A stretch of DNA of 64,000 bases from JBJMLO01 sp045805265 (GTDB lineage: Bacteria > Actinomycetota > UBA4738 > JACQTL01): contig JBJMLO010000008.1 in assembly GCA_045805265.1 (NCBI GenBank), positions 1 to 64,000 on the forward strand, read 5' to 3'. Of the stretch, positions 44,577 through 53,183 are shown one piece after another. Position numbers and translations under genes: made by a program. Position 1 is the first letter of the stretch, and every line of letters starts with the position of its first letter. The notes under the pieces were generated by a model. That model saw nothing but the letters and a program-made list of their open reading frames with translations. It ran no database searches and was not told where the DNA came from.

Positions 44577-45457
44577 CCGCGGACGTCGATGTCGCCGTCG
44601 TCGGGTCCCCGTTCCTCGACCTCACGTTCGACGGGCTCCCCCGCGTCCCCCTGCCCGGCGAGGAGCTGGTGGGTCGCGCGCTTCACGTCGCTCCGGGTGG
44701 GACGGGGATGCAGGCCATCGGCCTCGCCCGGCTCGGGCTCTCCGTGACGCTGGTCGCGCCGCTCGGGTCGGGGCTCGGAGCCGACGCCCTGCGCGCCGCG
44801 TTCGAGGCCGAGGGCGTCCGCCTCACCGGCGACGACCGGACGGGGGCTACGGCGACGACCGCGTTGCTGACCACGCCCGAGGGGGTGGCCATGGCCACCG
44901 TGCTCGGCGAGGGCGAGCCCACGGCCGAAGAGGTCCGGGCGACGGGGGCCTCCTCGGTGGTCGTGTCGCTGGGCCGCCTGCACCTCGCGCCCGCGGAGGC
45001 CGCCGTGTACGCCGTCACGGGGGGACTCGAGGTGCCGCATGTCGGGGACTCGGCGCTCGAAGGCCTGCGGTCCGCACGGGCCGTCGTCGCGAACGCCCGC
45101 GAGGCCATGGAGCTGACCGGCGCGGCCGATCCCATGGAGGCCGCCCGCGCGCTGGCGGGCCGGGGGCCCACCGCCGTGGTCACGACCGGCCCCGACGGAG
45201 CGGTGGCCGTCGACGGAGACCGGGAGGCCCGCGCCGGCGCGCCGGCGGTCGAGGCCGTCGACCTCACCGGCGCCGGCGACCTGTTCGTCGCGGCCTACGT
45301 GTGGGCGGACCGGCGGGGAGCCGGTCTGGAGGACCGGCTGCGCTGGGCCACCCTGTACGCGGCCCTGTCCGTACGGGAGGCGACGGCGTTCGCCGGGGCG
45401 GTCCGGCTCCGGGAGCTGCTCGACGAGGGGACCCGGCGAGGGCTCACCCCGCCCTGA
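44573..45457 (+). CDS. PfkB-family sugar kinase
   Basis: 294 residues, GTG start overlapping the GH4 stop. N-terminal VDVAVVGSPFLDLTF, substrate loop PGGTGMQAIGLARLG and C-terminal DLTGAGDLFVAAYVW with the catalytic Asp are intact. Sugar specificity is unknown. It ends the lacI operon and overlaps the convergent SDR gene by 14 bases. Confidence 0.87.
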   Translation: MTADVDVAVVGSPFLDLTFDGLPRVPLPGEELVGRALHVAPGGTGMQAIGLARLGLSVTLVAPLGSGLGADALRAAFEAEGVRLTGDDRTGATATTALLTTPEGVAMATVLGEGEPTAEEVRATGASSVVVSLGRLHLAPAEAAVYAVTGGLEVPHVGDSALEGLRSARAVVANAREAMELTGAADPMEAARALAGRGPTAVVTTGPDGAVAVDGDREARAGAPAVEAVDLTGAGDLFVAAYVWADRRGAGLEDRLRWATLYAALSVREATAFAGAVRLRELLDEGTRRGLTPP

Positions 45458-46220
45458 CGACCATCCCGCCGTCGACGCGCAGGAGCTCTCCGGTCACGAA
45501 CGAGGATTCGTCCGAGGCCAGGAACACGATCGCGGCCGCGACCTCCTCCGGCCGGCCCGGACGGCCGATCGGGTGCATGCGGATCCACTCGGCCATCTGG
45601 GCCTCGGGGTCGGGCGAGTCCCGGAGGATGCGCTCGTTCATCTCGGTCATGATCGTCCCGGGGATGATGGCGTTGACGCGGATGCCCAGCGGCGCGTACT
45701 CCACCGCGGCCTGCTGCGTCAGGGCGTTGATCCCGCCCTTGCTGGCCGCGTAGCCGGCCCACCCCAGGAACCCCACCGCCGACTGGACCGAGCTGGTGTT
45801 GACGATCGAGCCGCCGCCCGCCTTCAGCATCTCGGGAATGGCGTACCGCATCCCGCGCCACACCCCGGTCAGGTTGACGTCGATGACCCGGTTCCAGTCG
45901 TCCTCGGTCATGTCGCCGGCGGTGCCCGGGATGGCGACGCCGGCGTTGTTGCACATCACGTCCAGGCGGCCGTGACGCTCCACCGCGTCGCGGACCAGCG
46001 CTTCCACGTCCGCCGACGACCGCACGTCGGTCCAGCGGGCGAATGCCTCGCCCCCCGCATCCCGGATCTCGCGGGCAACGGTCTCGGCGCCGTCGACGTC
46101 GACGTCGCCGATCCCGACCCTGGCCCCCTCGGCCGCCAGCGCCTTGGCGGCGGCCCGCCCGATCCCGGCCGCGCCACCCGTGACCAGCGCCACCTTGCCC
46201 TCGACCCGACCCATACCCAT
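45444..46220 (-). CDS. Short-chain dehydrogenase/reductase
   Basis: 258 residues, classical SDR. TGGAAGIG is at 14-21, NNAG at 91-94, and the active site is Ser143/144, Tyr157 and Lys161 (YAASK). NAD is the likely cofactor because an Asp follows the second strand (IGDVD). ATG at 46220 overlaps the hydratase stop. It is the last gene of the SMP-30/CaiB operon and would oxidise a 3-hydroxyacyl or sugar-alcohol intermediate. Confidence 0.88.
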   Translation of the reverse strand: MGMGRVEGKVALVTGGAAGIGRAAAKALAAEGARVGIGDVDVDGAETVAREIRDAGGEAFARWTDVRSSADVEALVRDAVERHGRLDVMCNNAGVAIPGTAGDMTEDDWNRVIDVNLTGVWRGMRYAIPEMLKAGGGSIVNTSSVQSAVGFLGWAGYAASKGGINALTQQAAVEYAPLGIRVNAIIPGTIMTEMNERILRDSPDPEAQMAEWIRMHPIGRPGRPEEVAAAIVFLASDESSFVTGELLRVDGGMVVRAG

Positions 46221-47005
46221 CACTCCCCCGTGAACCGCGGGTCCCGCTTCTCCACGAACGCGCGGATGCCCTCGGCGGCGTCGGCGCTCCGGTGCAGGCG
46301 GAACAGCGCCTCGTGCTCCGCGGTCAATCCCGCCTCCAGCTCGGCCTCCATGCCCGTCCGGACCAGGCCGAGCATCTCCCGCGACGACAGCGGGGCGACC
46401 TTCGCCATCGCTTCGGCCTTCGCCACGGCCGCGCCCAGCAGGTCGTCCGGCTCCACGACGTCGGCCACGAGGCCAAGGCGGAACGCGTCGTCCGCGCTCA
46501 GCCGGCGAGCCGCGAGCAGCACGTCGGCCGCGACGAACGGCCCGGCCGCCCTCGTCAGCCGCTGCGTCCCGCCGCCGCCCGGCGAGAGCCCCAGCAGGCC
46601 CTCGGGGAGCCCGAACGAGGCGGTGCGGGACGCCACGAGGACGTCGCAGCACAGCGCGATCTCGAAGCCGCCCCCCAGCGCGTAGCCGTTCACGGCGCCG
46701 ATCACCGGCCTGGGGAAGGCGTCGATGCGCGAGAACAGCCGGCGGCTCTCCTGCTGGTACCGCACGAACTCCTCGTGGCCCCCGTCGGCGTACTCGCCGA
46801 TGTCGGCTCCCGCCACGAACGCACGCTCGCCGGCCCCGGTGAGCACCACGGCCCGGACGGCGGCGTCGGCCTCGACCTCGTCCAGCCGCCGGTCCAGCTC
46901 GCGGAGCATCCCGGAGGTGATGGCGTTGAGCTTGTCGGGGCGGTTGAACGTGAGGACGGCGGCGGGGCCCCGCCGCTCGGAGCGCACGACACCGGCGTCG
47001 TCCAC
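46220..47005 (-). CDS. Enoyl-CoA hydratase/isomerase (crotonase family)
   Basis: 261 residues, GTG start directly after the CaiB stop. Oxyanion-hole segments are AGADIGEY (65-72) and ALGGGFEIALCCD; both catalytic glutamates are present (Glu115 and Glu135 in LPEGLLGLSPGGGGTQRL). That set is typical of true hydratases such as crotonobetainyl-CoA or short-chain enoyl-CoA hydratase. It works with the CoA-transferase encoded just upstream. Confidence 0.9.
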   Translation of the reverse strand: MDDAGVVRSERRGPAAVLTFNRPDKLNAITSGMLRELDRRLDEVEADAAVRAVVLTGAGERAFVAGADIGEYADGGHEEFVRYQQESRRLFSRIDAFPRPVIGAVNGYALGGGFEIALCCDVLVASRTASFGLPEGLLGLSPGGGGTQRLTRAAGPFVAADVLLAARRLSADDAFRLGLVADVVEPDDLLGAAVAKAEAMAKVAPLSSREMLGLVRTGMEAELEAGLTAEHEALFRLHRSADAAEGIRAFVEKRDPRFTGE

Positions 47006-48202
47006 TTAGATGCAGCCCTCCTCGCGCAGCGTCCGGATCTGCTCCGGCGAGTACCCGACCGAGGCCAGGATCTCTTCGGTGTGCTGCCCCACCGTGGGAG
47101 GACCGAGCCGGATCGACCCCGGCGTCGCGCTGAACCGCATGGGGACGCCGACCACCCGGAGCTCGCCCACGCCCGGGTACTCGACGGTCGCCAGCAGCTC
47201 GTTGTGCTCGAGCTGGGGATCGTCGACGACCTCGTCGAAGGCCTGCACCGGGGCGCACCACACGTCGCGGGCAGCCAGCAGCTTCAGCCACTCGGCCGTG
47301 GGCCGCTCGGGCAGCCGCGCCGCGATCAGCCGGTACACGTCGTCCCGTTCGGCCCAGGCCCGCTCCGGAGTGTCGTAGGCGGCCAGCTCGGGGATCCCCA
47401 CCAGCTCGCCGACGACCGCCAGCGACGCCATGGCCAGGGCGAGATGACCGTCGGCGGTCCGGTAGATGCCGAACGGCGCCGACAGCCACGCCCCGCCGAT
47501 TCCCGCCTCGCTGCGCTCCCACCGGCGTTCCATGTTCAGGAAGGCGGCGAGCTCCTGGCACTGCAGTGCGATCGCCGTGTTGTACAGGCTGACGTCGATG
47601 CGCTGCCCCTCGCCCGTCCGCTCCCGATGAAACAGGCCGACCATCGCGGAGAACGCCAGGAGCAGCGCCGTGCCGGCGTCGACGATCGAGCTGCCCGAGG
47701 GGGTCGGGGGATCGTCCCGGCGCCCGCCGTACGCGGCCAGCCCCGACATCGACTGGATCAACAGGTCCTGTCCGGGCCGGTCGACGTACGGCCCGTCCGG
47801 TCCGAAGCCGGTCCCCGTCACGTACACGATGGAGGGGTTGACCGCCCGGAGGGCCTCGTAGCCGACCCCCAGCCGGTCCATGACCCCCGGCCGGAAGTTC
47901 TCGACGACGAGGTCGGAGGACTCCGCGAGCTTCAGCACGATCTCCCGGGCCCGCGGGTCCTTCAGGTTCAGCGTGAGGCTCTTCTTGTTGCGGTTCATGG
48001 CCAGGAAGAAGGGGCTCTGACCGGCCAGCAGCTCCCCCATCGCGCGGAGTCCGCGCTCCCACTCCCCGGACCCCGGCCTCTCGACCTTGATCACGTCCGC
48101 GCCCATGTCCCCCAGGAACTGGGTGGCCCACGGCCCCATCATCATCTGGGTGAAGTCGAGCACCCGCACCCCGTCGAGGGCCAACTTCGCCACGGCCGTC
48201 AC
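47006..48202 (-). CDS. Family III CoA-transferase (CaiB/BaiF)
   Basis: 398 residues, GTG start overlapping the upstream stop (GTGA). Typical blocks: GVRVLDFTQMMMGPWATQFLGDMGADVIKVE, NRNKKSLTLNLKDPRAREI, VVENFRPGVMDRLGVGY and the active-site Asp near 175 (SIVDAG). It moves CoA between carboxylic acids without free hydrolysis. With the hydratase and SDR genes it would activate and degrade an unsaturated or hydroxy acid, as in carnitine metabolism, but the substrate is not known. Confidence 0.9.
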   Translation of the reverse strand: MTAVAKLALDGVRVLDFTQMMMGPWATQFLGDMGADVIKVERPGSGEWERGLRAMGELLAGQSPFFLAMNRNKKSLTLNLKDPRAREIVLKLAESSDLVVENFRPGVMDRLGVGYEALRAVNPSIVYVTGTGFGPDGPYVDRPGQDLLIQSMSGLAAYGGRRDDPPTPSGSSIVDAGTALLLAFSAMVGLFHRERTGEGQRIDVSLYNTAIALQCQELAAFLNMERRWERSEAGIGGAWLSAPFGIYRTADGHLALAMASLAVVGELVGIPELAAYDTPERAWAERDDVYRLIAARLPERPTAEWLKLLAARDVWCAPVQAFDEVVDDPQLEHNELLATVEYPGVGELRVVGVPMRFSATPGSIRLGPPTVGQHTEEILASVGYSPEQIRTLREEGCI

Positions 48203-49359
48203 ACCCGCTGCGCCGCCAGGCTGGCCCGGTACGCGGAGTCCAGCCGGTCGAGCGTCGCGCCCGCGTCGTCGTGGTTCCGAAGGTGCGCGTGGACGATGGC
48301 GCCGGCCTCGTCCTGGAACGCCAGGAACCCGTCGTACCGGGGGCGGAGATACGCGGCGTCCATCGCCGCCAGGGTATCGGCGAAGAACCCGCCGGACGCC
48401 GCGTTCACGTCGGGGTCCGTCCACGCCGACCGGTGGCCGGGCTGGCCGCCGCCCTCGAAGTACACGCCGCGCTGGGTCGCCGGGTCGGCGACGAACGCCG
48501 CGTACCGGACGGCCTCGTCGATCGCCTCGCCGTGCGCGGACACCGCGAGCCCCGCGCCCCCCAGCGTTCCGCGGGGGACGCCATCCGGCCCCGACGGCCC
48601 TGCCGCGAAGCGAACCTGCCGGGATCGGAACCCCGGCCGGGAGTAGTTCGAATATCCGAACGCCAGCGGGCAGTACGCGACGTCGTCCGCCTCCGCCATG
48701 TGCTCGAGCATGCGTGGGGGATTCCAGTCGAGGCTCGACGGGTGCGCGCTCGCGACGAACGACGCCAGCACGTCGAGCGCGGCGCGCCCGAGTTCGGGCG
48801 ATACGACGCGGTCGTCCCCGAAGAGCTCCTCCCCCGGCGAGACGCACACCGCGAGGAACGCGCAGATCGCGTCCACCGGGATGGCCGGCATGGCCGCCCA
48901 CAGTCCCTGCCCGCGCAGGGCCGCGGAGGCGCCCACCGCCTCGTCCCACGTCCGGGGCACCTCGAGGCCCGCCCGTTCCAGGAGGTCCGGCCGGAAGGCC
49001 GCCACCTGCGCCGCGGCGTCGGTGGCCAGGGCCCACCGGCGGCCATGCCACTCGTAGCTCTCGGCGCTGCGGCCGACGCCCGAGGCGATCTGGTCCTCCA
49101 GCGCGGCCTGGTCGAGGCGCTCGTCGAGCGGCACCAGGCTCGCCCGGGCGACGGCGTGGCCGAGCGCCGGGTGGTCGATGTTCAGGAGGTCGAACCCCCA
49201 GGCCAGCTGCTCCACCGGCTGGTCGGCGAACGCCTGGAGCGAGCGCGTCGTCCACGTCACCCGGACGTCCGGCCGGATCCGCCCGTACGCCGCCGCGGCC
49301 GCCCGCAGTCCGCCGATGCCCCGAACGTGGTCCCACGTGATCCCCCGGAGCTCGATCAC
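48199..49359 (-). CDS. Solute-binding-protein-like protein without signal peptide
   Basis: 386 residues, GTG start overlapping the SMP-30 stop. It begins VIELRGITWDHVRGIGGL, a start seen in extracellular solute-binding family 1 proteins that lack an export signal (recalled pattern). Internal segments match binding proteins (FDLLNIDHPALG, AQVAAFRPDLLERAGLEVPRTWDEAV, FVADPATQRGVYFEGGGQPGH). There is no lipobox or hydrophobic N-terminus and no permease gene in the operon. It may bind its ligand in the cytosol or be an orphan receptor; function unknown. Confidence 0.7.
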   Translation of the reverse strand: MIELRGITWDHVRGIGGLRAAAAAYGRIRPDVRVTWTTRSLQAFADQPVEQLAWGFDLLNIDHPALGHAVARASLVPLDERLDQAALEDQIASGVGRSAESYEWHGRRWALATDAAAQVAAFRPDLLERAGLEVPRTWDEAVGASAALRGQGLWAAMPAIPVDAICAFLAVCVSPGEELFGDDRVVSPELGRAALDVLASFVASAHPSSLDWNPPRMLEHMAEADDVAYCPLAFGYSNYSRPGFRSRQVRFAAGPSGPDGVPRGTLGGAGLAVSAHGEAIDEAVRYAAFVADPATQRGVYFEGGGQPGHRSAWTDPDVNAASGGFFADTLAAMDAAYLRPRYDGFLAFQDEAGAIVHAHLRNHDDAGATLDRLDSAYRASLAAQRV

Positions 49360-50240
49360 CGCCACCCTCCGGGCGGGAGCGGCAGCCCCTCCACGCCGAC
49401 CTCCAGCCGGGTGATGTGCCACCGCCCGAGGTTCGCCGTGAACATCGTCGTCCCCCGGAACGCGAGGTTCGTGGGGTGGGCCAGCAGGTGGGCGGACCAT
49501 TCGCGGAACAGCGCCTCCACCTCGCCGTTCGGGTCGACGCGGAGCACCTGGCTGGGCTCGTAGCACCCGACGTACAGGTTCCCCTCGGCGTCGAACGCCA
49601 GTCCGTCGGGCCAAGATCCGGGCAGCTCTGCCACGACCTCGCCCTCCCCCGCTGAGCCGTCCCCCAGGATCGGGATCCGGAACACGCGGTTGGCGAACGT
49701 CTCGACGACGTACAGGTGCCGCCCGTCGGCGCCGAGGGCCAGGCCGTTCGCGAAGACGAGGTCGCGGTCGTACCACAGCGTCGTGGCGCCGTCGGGATCG
49801 ATGCGGAACACGCCCGGCCCCGGGCGGCCGAACTCGTGGCTGTCCGAGACGTACAGGCGGCCGGCGCCGTCGAAGGCGGGGTAGTTCGGGATGCGCATCG
49901 GGGTCCCCGGCGCGCCCTCCGAGAAGCGCTCCACCCGGCCGGTCCGGGTCTCGACCCGCATCACGGCGGCGTGCTTCAGGTCGCAGACGAACAGGTCGTC
50001 GTTGCGGTCGAAGGCCATCCCCAGGCAGAAGCCACCCGTCGAGGCGACCTCCTCGATCGAGGAGCCGTCGGGCTCCAGGCGGTAGATCTGCCCGCGCTCG
50101 CCCCCGCACCACACCGAGCCGTCCCGGTGCACGGCCACGCCCTCGGGGTGGTCCAGCTGGGGATCGGTGAGCGTCCCGTCGAAGAACACCGCAGCCCGAT
50201 CCTCGGAAAGGAGCCCGCTGTACCGGGTCGTCTCGGTCAT
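49356..50240 (-). CDS. SMP-30/gluconolactonase family protein
   Basis: 294 residues, six-bladed propeller. Metal ligands fit the family: Glu33 in HPEGVAV, the Asn in FANGLALG and the Asp in SWPDGLAFDAEGNLYVG. Members hydrolyse sugar lactones. It is the first gene of the operon and lies 46 bases downstream of a LacI-type operator, so it belongs to the sugar regulon. Confidence 0.87.
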   Translation of the reverse strand: MTETTRYSGLLSEDRAAVFFDGTLTDPQLDHPEGVAVHRDGSVWCGGERGQIYRLEPDGSSIEEVASTGGFCLGMAFDRNDDLFVCDLKHAAVMRVETRTGRVERFSEGAPGTPMRIPNYPAFDGAGRLYVSDSHEFGRPGPGVFRIDPDGATTLWYDRDLVFANGLALGADGRHLYVVETFANRVFRIPILGDGSAGEGEVVAELPGSWPDGLAFDAEGNLYVGCYEPSQVLRVDPNGEVEALFREWSAHLLAHPTNLAFRGTTMFTANLGRWHITRLEVGVEGLPLPPGGWR

Positions 50241-50285
50241 CCGCGTTCGGCACGTCTCCTTCCGTGCGGGCGCCGGTTCCGGGGT

Positions 50286-50335
50286 GCAATTCGATTTGCG
50301 CTCGCACCTTCCCCGGTCCGGCGGGAGGGTGTCAA
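50286..50335 (-). promoter_or_regulatory. Promoter and LacI-type operator of the SMP-30/CaiB operon
   Basis: On the minus strand TTGACA is at 50335-50330 and, 30 bases on, GCAAATCGAATTGC at 50299-50286. The 14-mer differs from the CUT1 operator at two positions. The distance from TTGACA to operator is almost the same as at 41092 (32) and 41189 (33). Confidence 0.65.
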
Positions 50336-50378
50336 ACGCCGTGGAGATCGCCGGGACCCGTGCGGTAGCGTTGTCGAC

Positions 50379-50486
50379 GTGACCGGCGGCCGCTTCCTCC
50401 CACCCAGCCAGGGCATGCCCGAGAACCCCCTCACGACCGTCGGCGCGAGCCGCGTCACGTCCAGCCCCCGGAACCGGCCGGCATGA
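50379..50486 (+). CDS. Small ORF preceding the aldehyde dehydrogenase (possible leader peptide)
   Basis: A 35-codon frame starting GTG at 50379 ends TGA at 50486, overlapping the dehydrogenase ATG by 4 bases (ATGA). TAGCGT lies 7 bases before the GTG, the same layout as the other leaderless starts here. The peptide (VTGGRFLPPSQGMPENPL...) resembles nothing I know. It may only serve translational coupling, or be chance. Confidence 0.3.
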   Translation: MTGGRFLPPSQGMPENPLTTVGASRVTSSPRNRPA

Positions 50487-51865
50487 CGGACGTCGTCCGG
50501 TCCTCCTCGCCGCAGCACCCGGGCGACCTGGTCGGCGAGTGGCCGGACGACGGGGCCGCGGGGGTGAACGCCGCGGTGGAGCCGGGCCGGGCTGCGGCGT
50601 CCGGCTGGCGGGCCACGTCGGCGTTCGAGCGCTCGCGGGAGCTGCGCGACGCGGCGACCCGTCTGGCCGCCGACTCGGAGGACCTCACCACGCTGATGGT
50701 CCGGGAGGTGGGCAAGCCGATCACCGAAGCTCGCGCCGAGGTGTCCCGGGCGGTTTCGATCCTGCAGTTCTATGCGCAGGCCGCCCTCGATCCCGAGGGC
50801 GAGGTCCTCCCCCCGAGCACCGCGGGCTCCCTGCTGCTGACCCGGCGCCGGCCCCGGGGGCTGGTCGGCCTCATCACCCCGTGGAACTTCCCCGTCGCGA
50901 TCCCGGTGTGGAAGCTGGCCCCCGCGCTCGCGTGGGGCAACGCCGTGGTGCTCAAGCCGTCCCCGGAGTCGACGGCGTGCGCCGTGCGCCTCGCCGAGGT
51001 GCTGGCGCTTCCCGCAGACGTCCTGCAGGTCGTGCCCGGCGCCGGGGAGACGGGCCGCGCGCTCGTGGAACACGAAGGAGTCGACGCGGTGTCGTTCACC
51101 GGATCGGCCGCGGTCGGTCGGGAGGTCACCGTCGCGGCCGCGCGCCGGGGCATCCCGGCGCAGGCGGAGATGGGAGGCCAGAACCCCTGCATCGTCCTGG
51201 CCGACGCGGACATCGAGGCCTCCGCCGCCACGATCGCGAACTCCGCGATGGGGTACGCCGGCCAGAAGTGCACGGCGGCACGGCGGGTGATCGCGGTGGG
51301 GACGTCTGCGCCGGCGGTCACGGACGCGCTCGTCGCATCCGTCGAGCGGCTCGCCGTGGGCGACCCCTCCGACCCGGACACCGTGGTCGGACCCCTCATC
51401 AGCGCGGCAGCGCGTGACCGCGTCGCCGGCGCCGTCGATGCGGCGAGGTCCTCGGGCGCCCGCGTGTTGACCGGCGGCGCCCGAACGGGCGACGAGGGCT
51501 GGTTCCTGTCCCCCGCGGTCGTCGCCGGCGTCCCGCCCGACCAGGAGCTGGCCCGGGAGGAGGTGTTCGGGCCCGTCTGCGCGGTCTTCACCGCGGACGA
51601 CGTCGAGGAGGCCATTCAGCTGGCGAACGCCACACGCTACGGGCTGGTCGCCGCTGTGTTCACGCGCGATCTGGGCGTGGCCCTGGAGATGGCCGACCGG
51701 CTGGATGTGGGGCTCGTGCGGGTGAACGCGCCGACCACCGGCGTCGACTTCCACGCGCCCTTCGGCGGCGACAAGGCGTCCGGGCAGGGAGGCCGGGAGC
51801 AGGGCCGCGCGGCCCGCGAGTTCTACTCCAGCACCGCCACGATCACGATCGCCCCCCCGGCCTGA
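50483..51865 (+). CDS. NAD(P)-dependent aldehyde dehydrogenase
   Basis: 460 residues. Cofactor region TPWNFPVAIPVWKLAPALAWGNAVVLKPS, general base Glu229 in AEMGGQNP and nucleophile Cys263 in GQKCTA are present. It resembles 2,5-dioxovalerate/alpha-ketoglutarate semialdehyde dehydrogenases more than the methylmalonate-semialdehyde enzyme IolA, which lacks this Glu-type base context. A role at the end of a sugar acid pathway fits the neighbourhood. Divergent from SMP-30. Confidence 0.88.
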   Translation: MTDVVRSSSPQHPGDLVGEWPDDGAAGVNAAVEPGRAAASGWRATSAFERSRELRDAATRLAADSEDLTTLMVREVGKPITEARAEVSRAVSILQFYAQAALDPEGEVLPPSTAGSLLLTRRRPRGLVGLITPWNFPVAIPVWKLAPALAWGNAVVLKPSPESTACAVRLAEVLALPADVLQVVPGAGETGRALVEHEGVDAVSFTGSAAVGREVTVAAARRGIPAQAEMGGQNPCIVLADADIEASAATIANSAMGYAGQKCTAARRVIAVGTSAPAVTDALVASVERLAVGDPSDPDTVVGPLISAAARDRVAGAVDAARSSGARVLTGGARTGDEGWFLSPAVVAGVPPDQELAREEVFGPVCAVFTADDVEEAIQLANATRYGLVAAVFTRDLGVALEMADRLDVGLVRVNAPTTGVDFHAPFGGDKASGQGGREQGRAAREFYSSTATITIAPPA

Positions 51866-51961
51866 TCGGGCGTCGGAGCTCCGGCCGCAGCCGGTGACCG
51901 AGCCCGCCGTGTCGTCGTTCCGCGAACGTCCAACCCTGCGGGGGCGCCGGAAGCCTGCGCG

Positions 51962-53152
51962 TCATTCCTCGATCGATTCGCCGGTGCGGGGATCGAACAG
52001 GTAGAGGCGGCCGGGCTCCATCGCCAGCTCCACGTCGGCGGCGGTGTCCACCGGCGCTGACCCGACCCGGGCCATCCACACGTTCGCCCGCTCGGCGGGC
52101 CACGACTCGTCGAGCGGCTCCTCGACGTCGGCCTCGCGGGGGTCCTCGACCAGCAGGAGCGGCGAGTCCATGACGAAGGTCGCGTACACGTCGGCGCCGA
52201 TGATCTCCGTGCCCTCCACAGGCACGCGGATCCGGGCGTCCTCCGCCGCCCCGATCGACGCGGCGGACCGGAGGTGCTCCGGCCTGATGCCGATCACCAC
52301 CTGGCGCCGGACGTAGTCGGCCATCCGCGGCCGCAGGTCGAGGGTTCGCGAATCCACCGTGATCCGGTGCCCCCCGAAGATCAGCACGAGGTCGCCCCCG
52401 TCGGTCCGGTCCAGCGTCGCCTCGGCCAGGTTCATCGGCGGAGAGCCGACGAATCCCGCCACGAAGAGGTTGTCCGGACGCTCGTACATGAGTCGGGGGG
52501 CCTCGACCTGCTGGAGGACCCCTTCGCGCAGGACGCCGACACGGTCCCCGAGCACCATGGCCTCCGACTGGTCGTGGGTGACGTACAGGGTGGTCACCCC
52601 GACCTCCCGCTGTATCCGGACCAGCTCGCCTCGCAGCTGGGTGCGCAGGCGCGAATCGAGGTTCGACAGCGGCTCGTCCATCAGGAACGCGTGGGGTTCC
52701 CGGATGATCGCCCGGCCCATGGCAACGCGCTGCGCCTGCCCGCCGGAGAGCGAGCGAGGCCGCTTCTTCAGCACGTCCTCCAGCCCGAGGAGCCCGGCGG
52801 CCCGCCGCACCCGCTCGTCGACGTCGGCCTTCTTCAGCCGTCGCATCCGGGCGCCGAACGCGATGTTGTCGTACACGTTGAGATGCGGGTACAGCGCGAG
52901 GTGCTGGAACACCATCGCGACGTCGCGCTTCGGCGGCGGGTAGTCGGTCACGTCCTCGCCGCCGATGAGGATGCGCCCGTCGGTGGTCCCCTCGAGACCG
53001 GCCACCATCCGCAGGATCGTCGTCTTGCCGCACCCCGACGGCCCCAGGAACACGAAGAGCTCGCCGTCCTCGACGTGGAGGTCGAGGCCCTCGACGGCCA
53101 CCGTCCCGTCGCGGTAGACCTTCGTGACCCCCTCGAACTCGACGTCCGCCAT
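51962..53152 (-). CDS. CUT1 sugar ABC transporter ATP-binding protein, second copy
   Basis: 396 residues. Walker A GPSGCGKT 37-44, LSGGQAQR, Walker B HAFLMDEPLSNLD and THDQ are intact, with a MalK-like regulatory C-terminus. No sugar permease genes accompany it. It lies 31 bases after the TIM-barrel gene of the same strand and may serve a transporter elsewhere, or substitute for the copy at 29608. Confidence 0.9.
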   Translation of the reverse strand: MADVEFEGVTKVYRDGTVAVEGLDLHVEDGELFVFLGPSGCGKTTILRMVAGLEGTTDGRILIGGEDVTDYPPPKRDVAMVFQHLALYPHLNVYDNIAFGARMRRLKKADVDERVRRAAGLLGLEDVLKKRPRSLSGGQAQRVAMGRAIIREPHAFLMDEPLSNLDSRLRTQLRGELVRIQREVGVTTLYVTHDQSEAMVLGDRVGVLREGVLQQVEAPRLMYERPDNLFVAGFVGSPPMNLAEATLDRTDGGDLVLIFGGHRITVDSRTLDLRPRMADYVRRQVVIGIRPEHLRSAASIGAAEDARIRVPVEGTEIIGADVYATFVMDSPLLLVEDPREADVEEPLDESWPAERANVWMARVGSAPVDTAADVELAMEPGRLYLFDPRTGESIEE

Positions 53153-53183
53153 CAGGCCCGCTGCCGCGCGCCGGACGTGCGGC

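Noticed and set aside
51881..51894. Hairpin CCGGC-CGCA-GCCGG between convergent genes
   Set aside because: Five base pairs in a high-GC spacer is expected by chance and no T-run follows; not enough to call a terminator.
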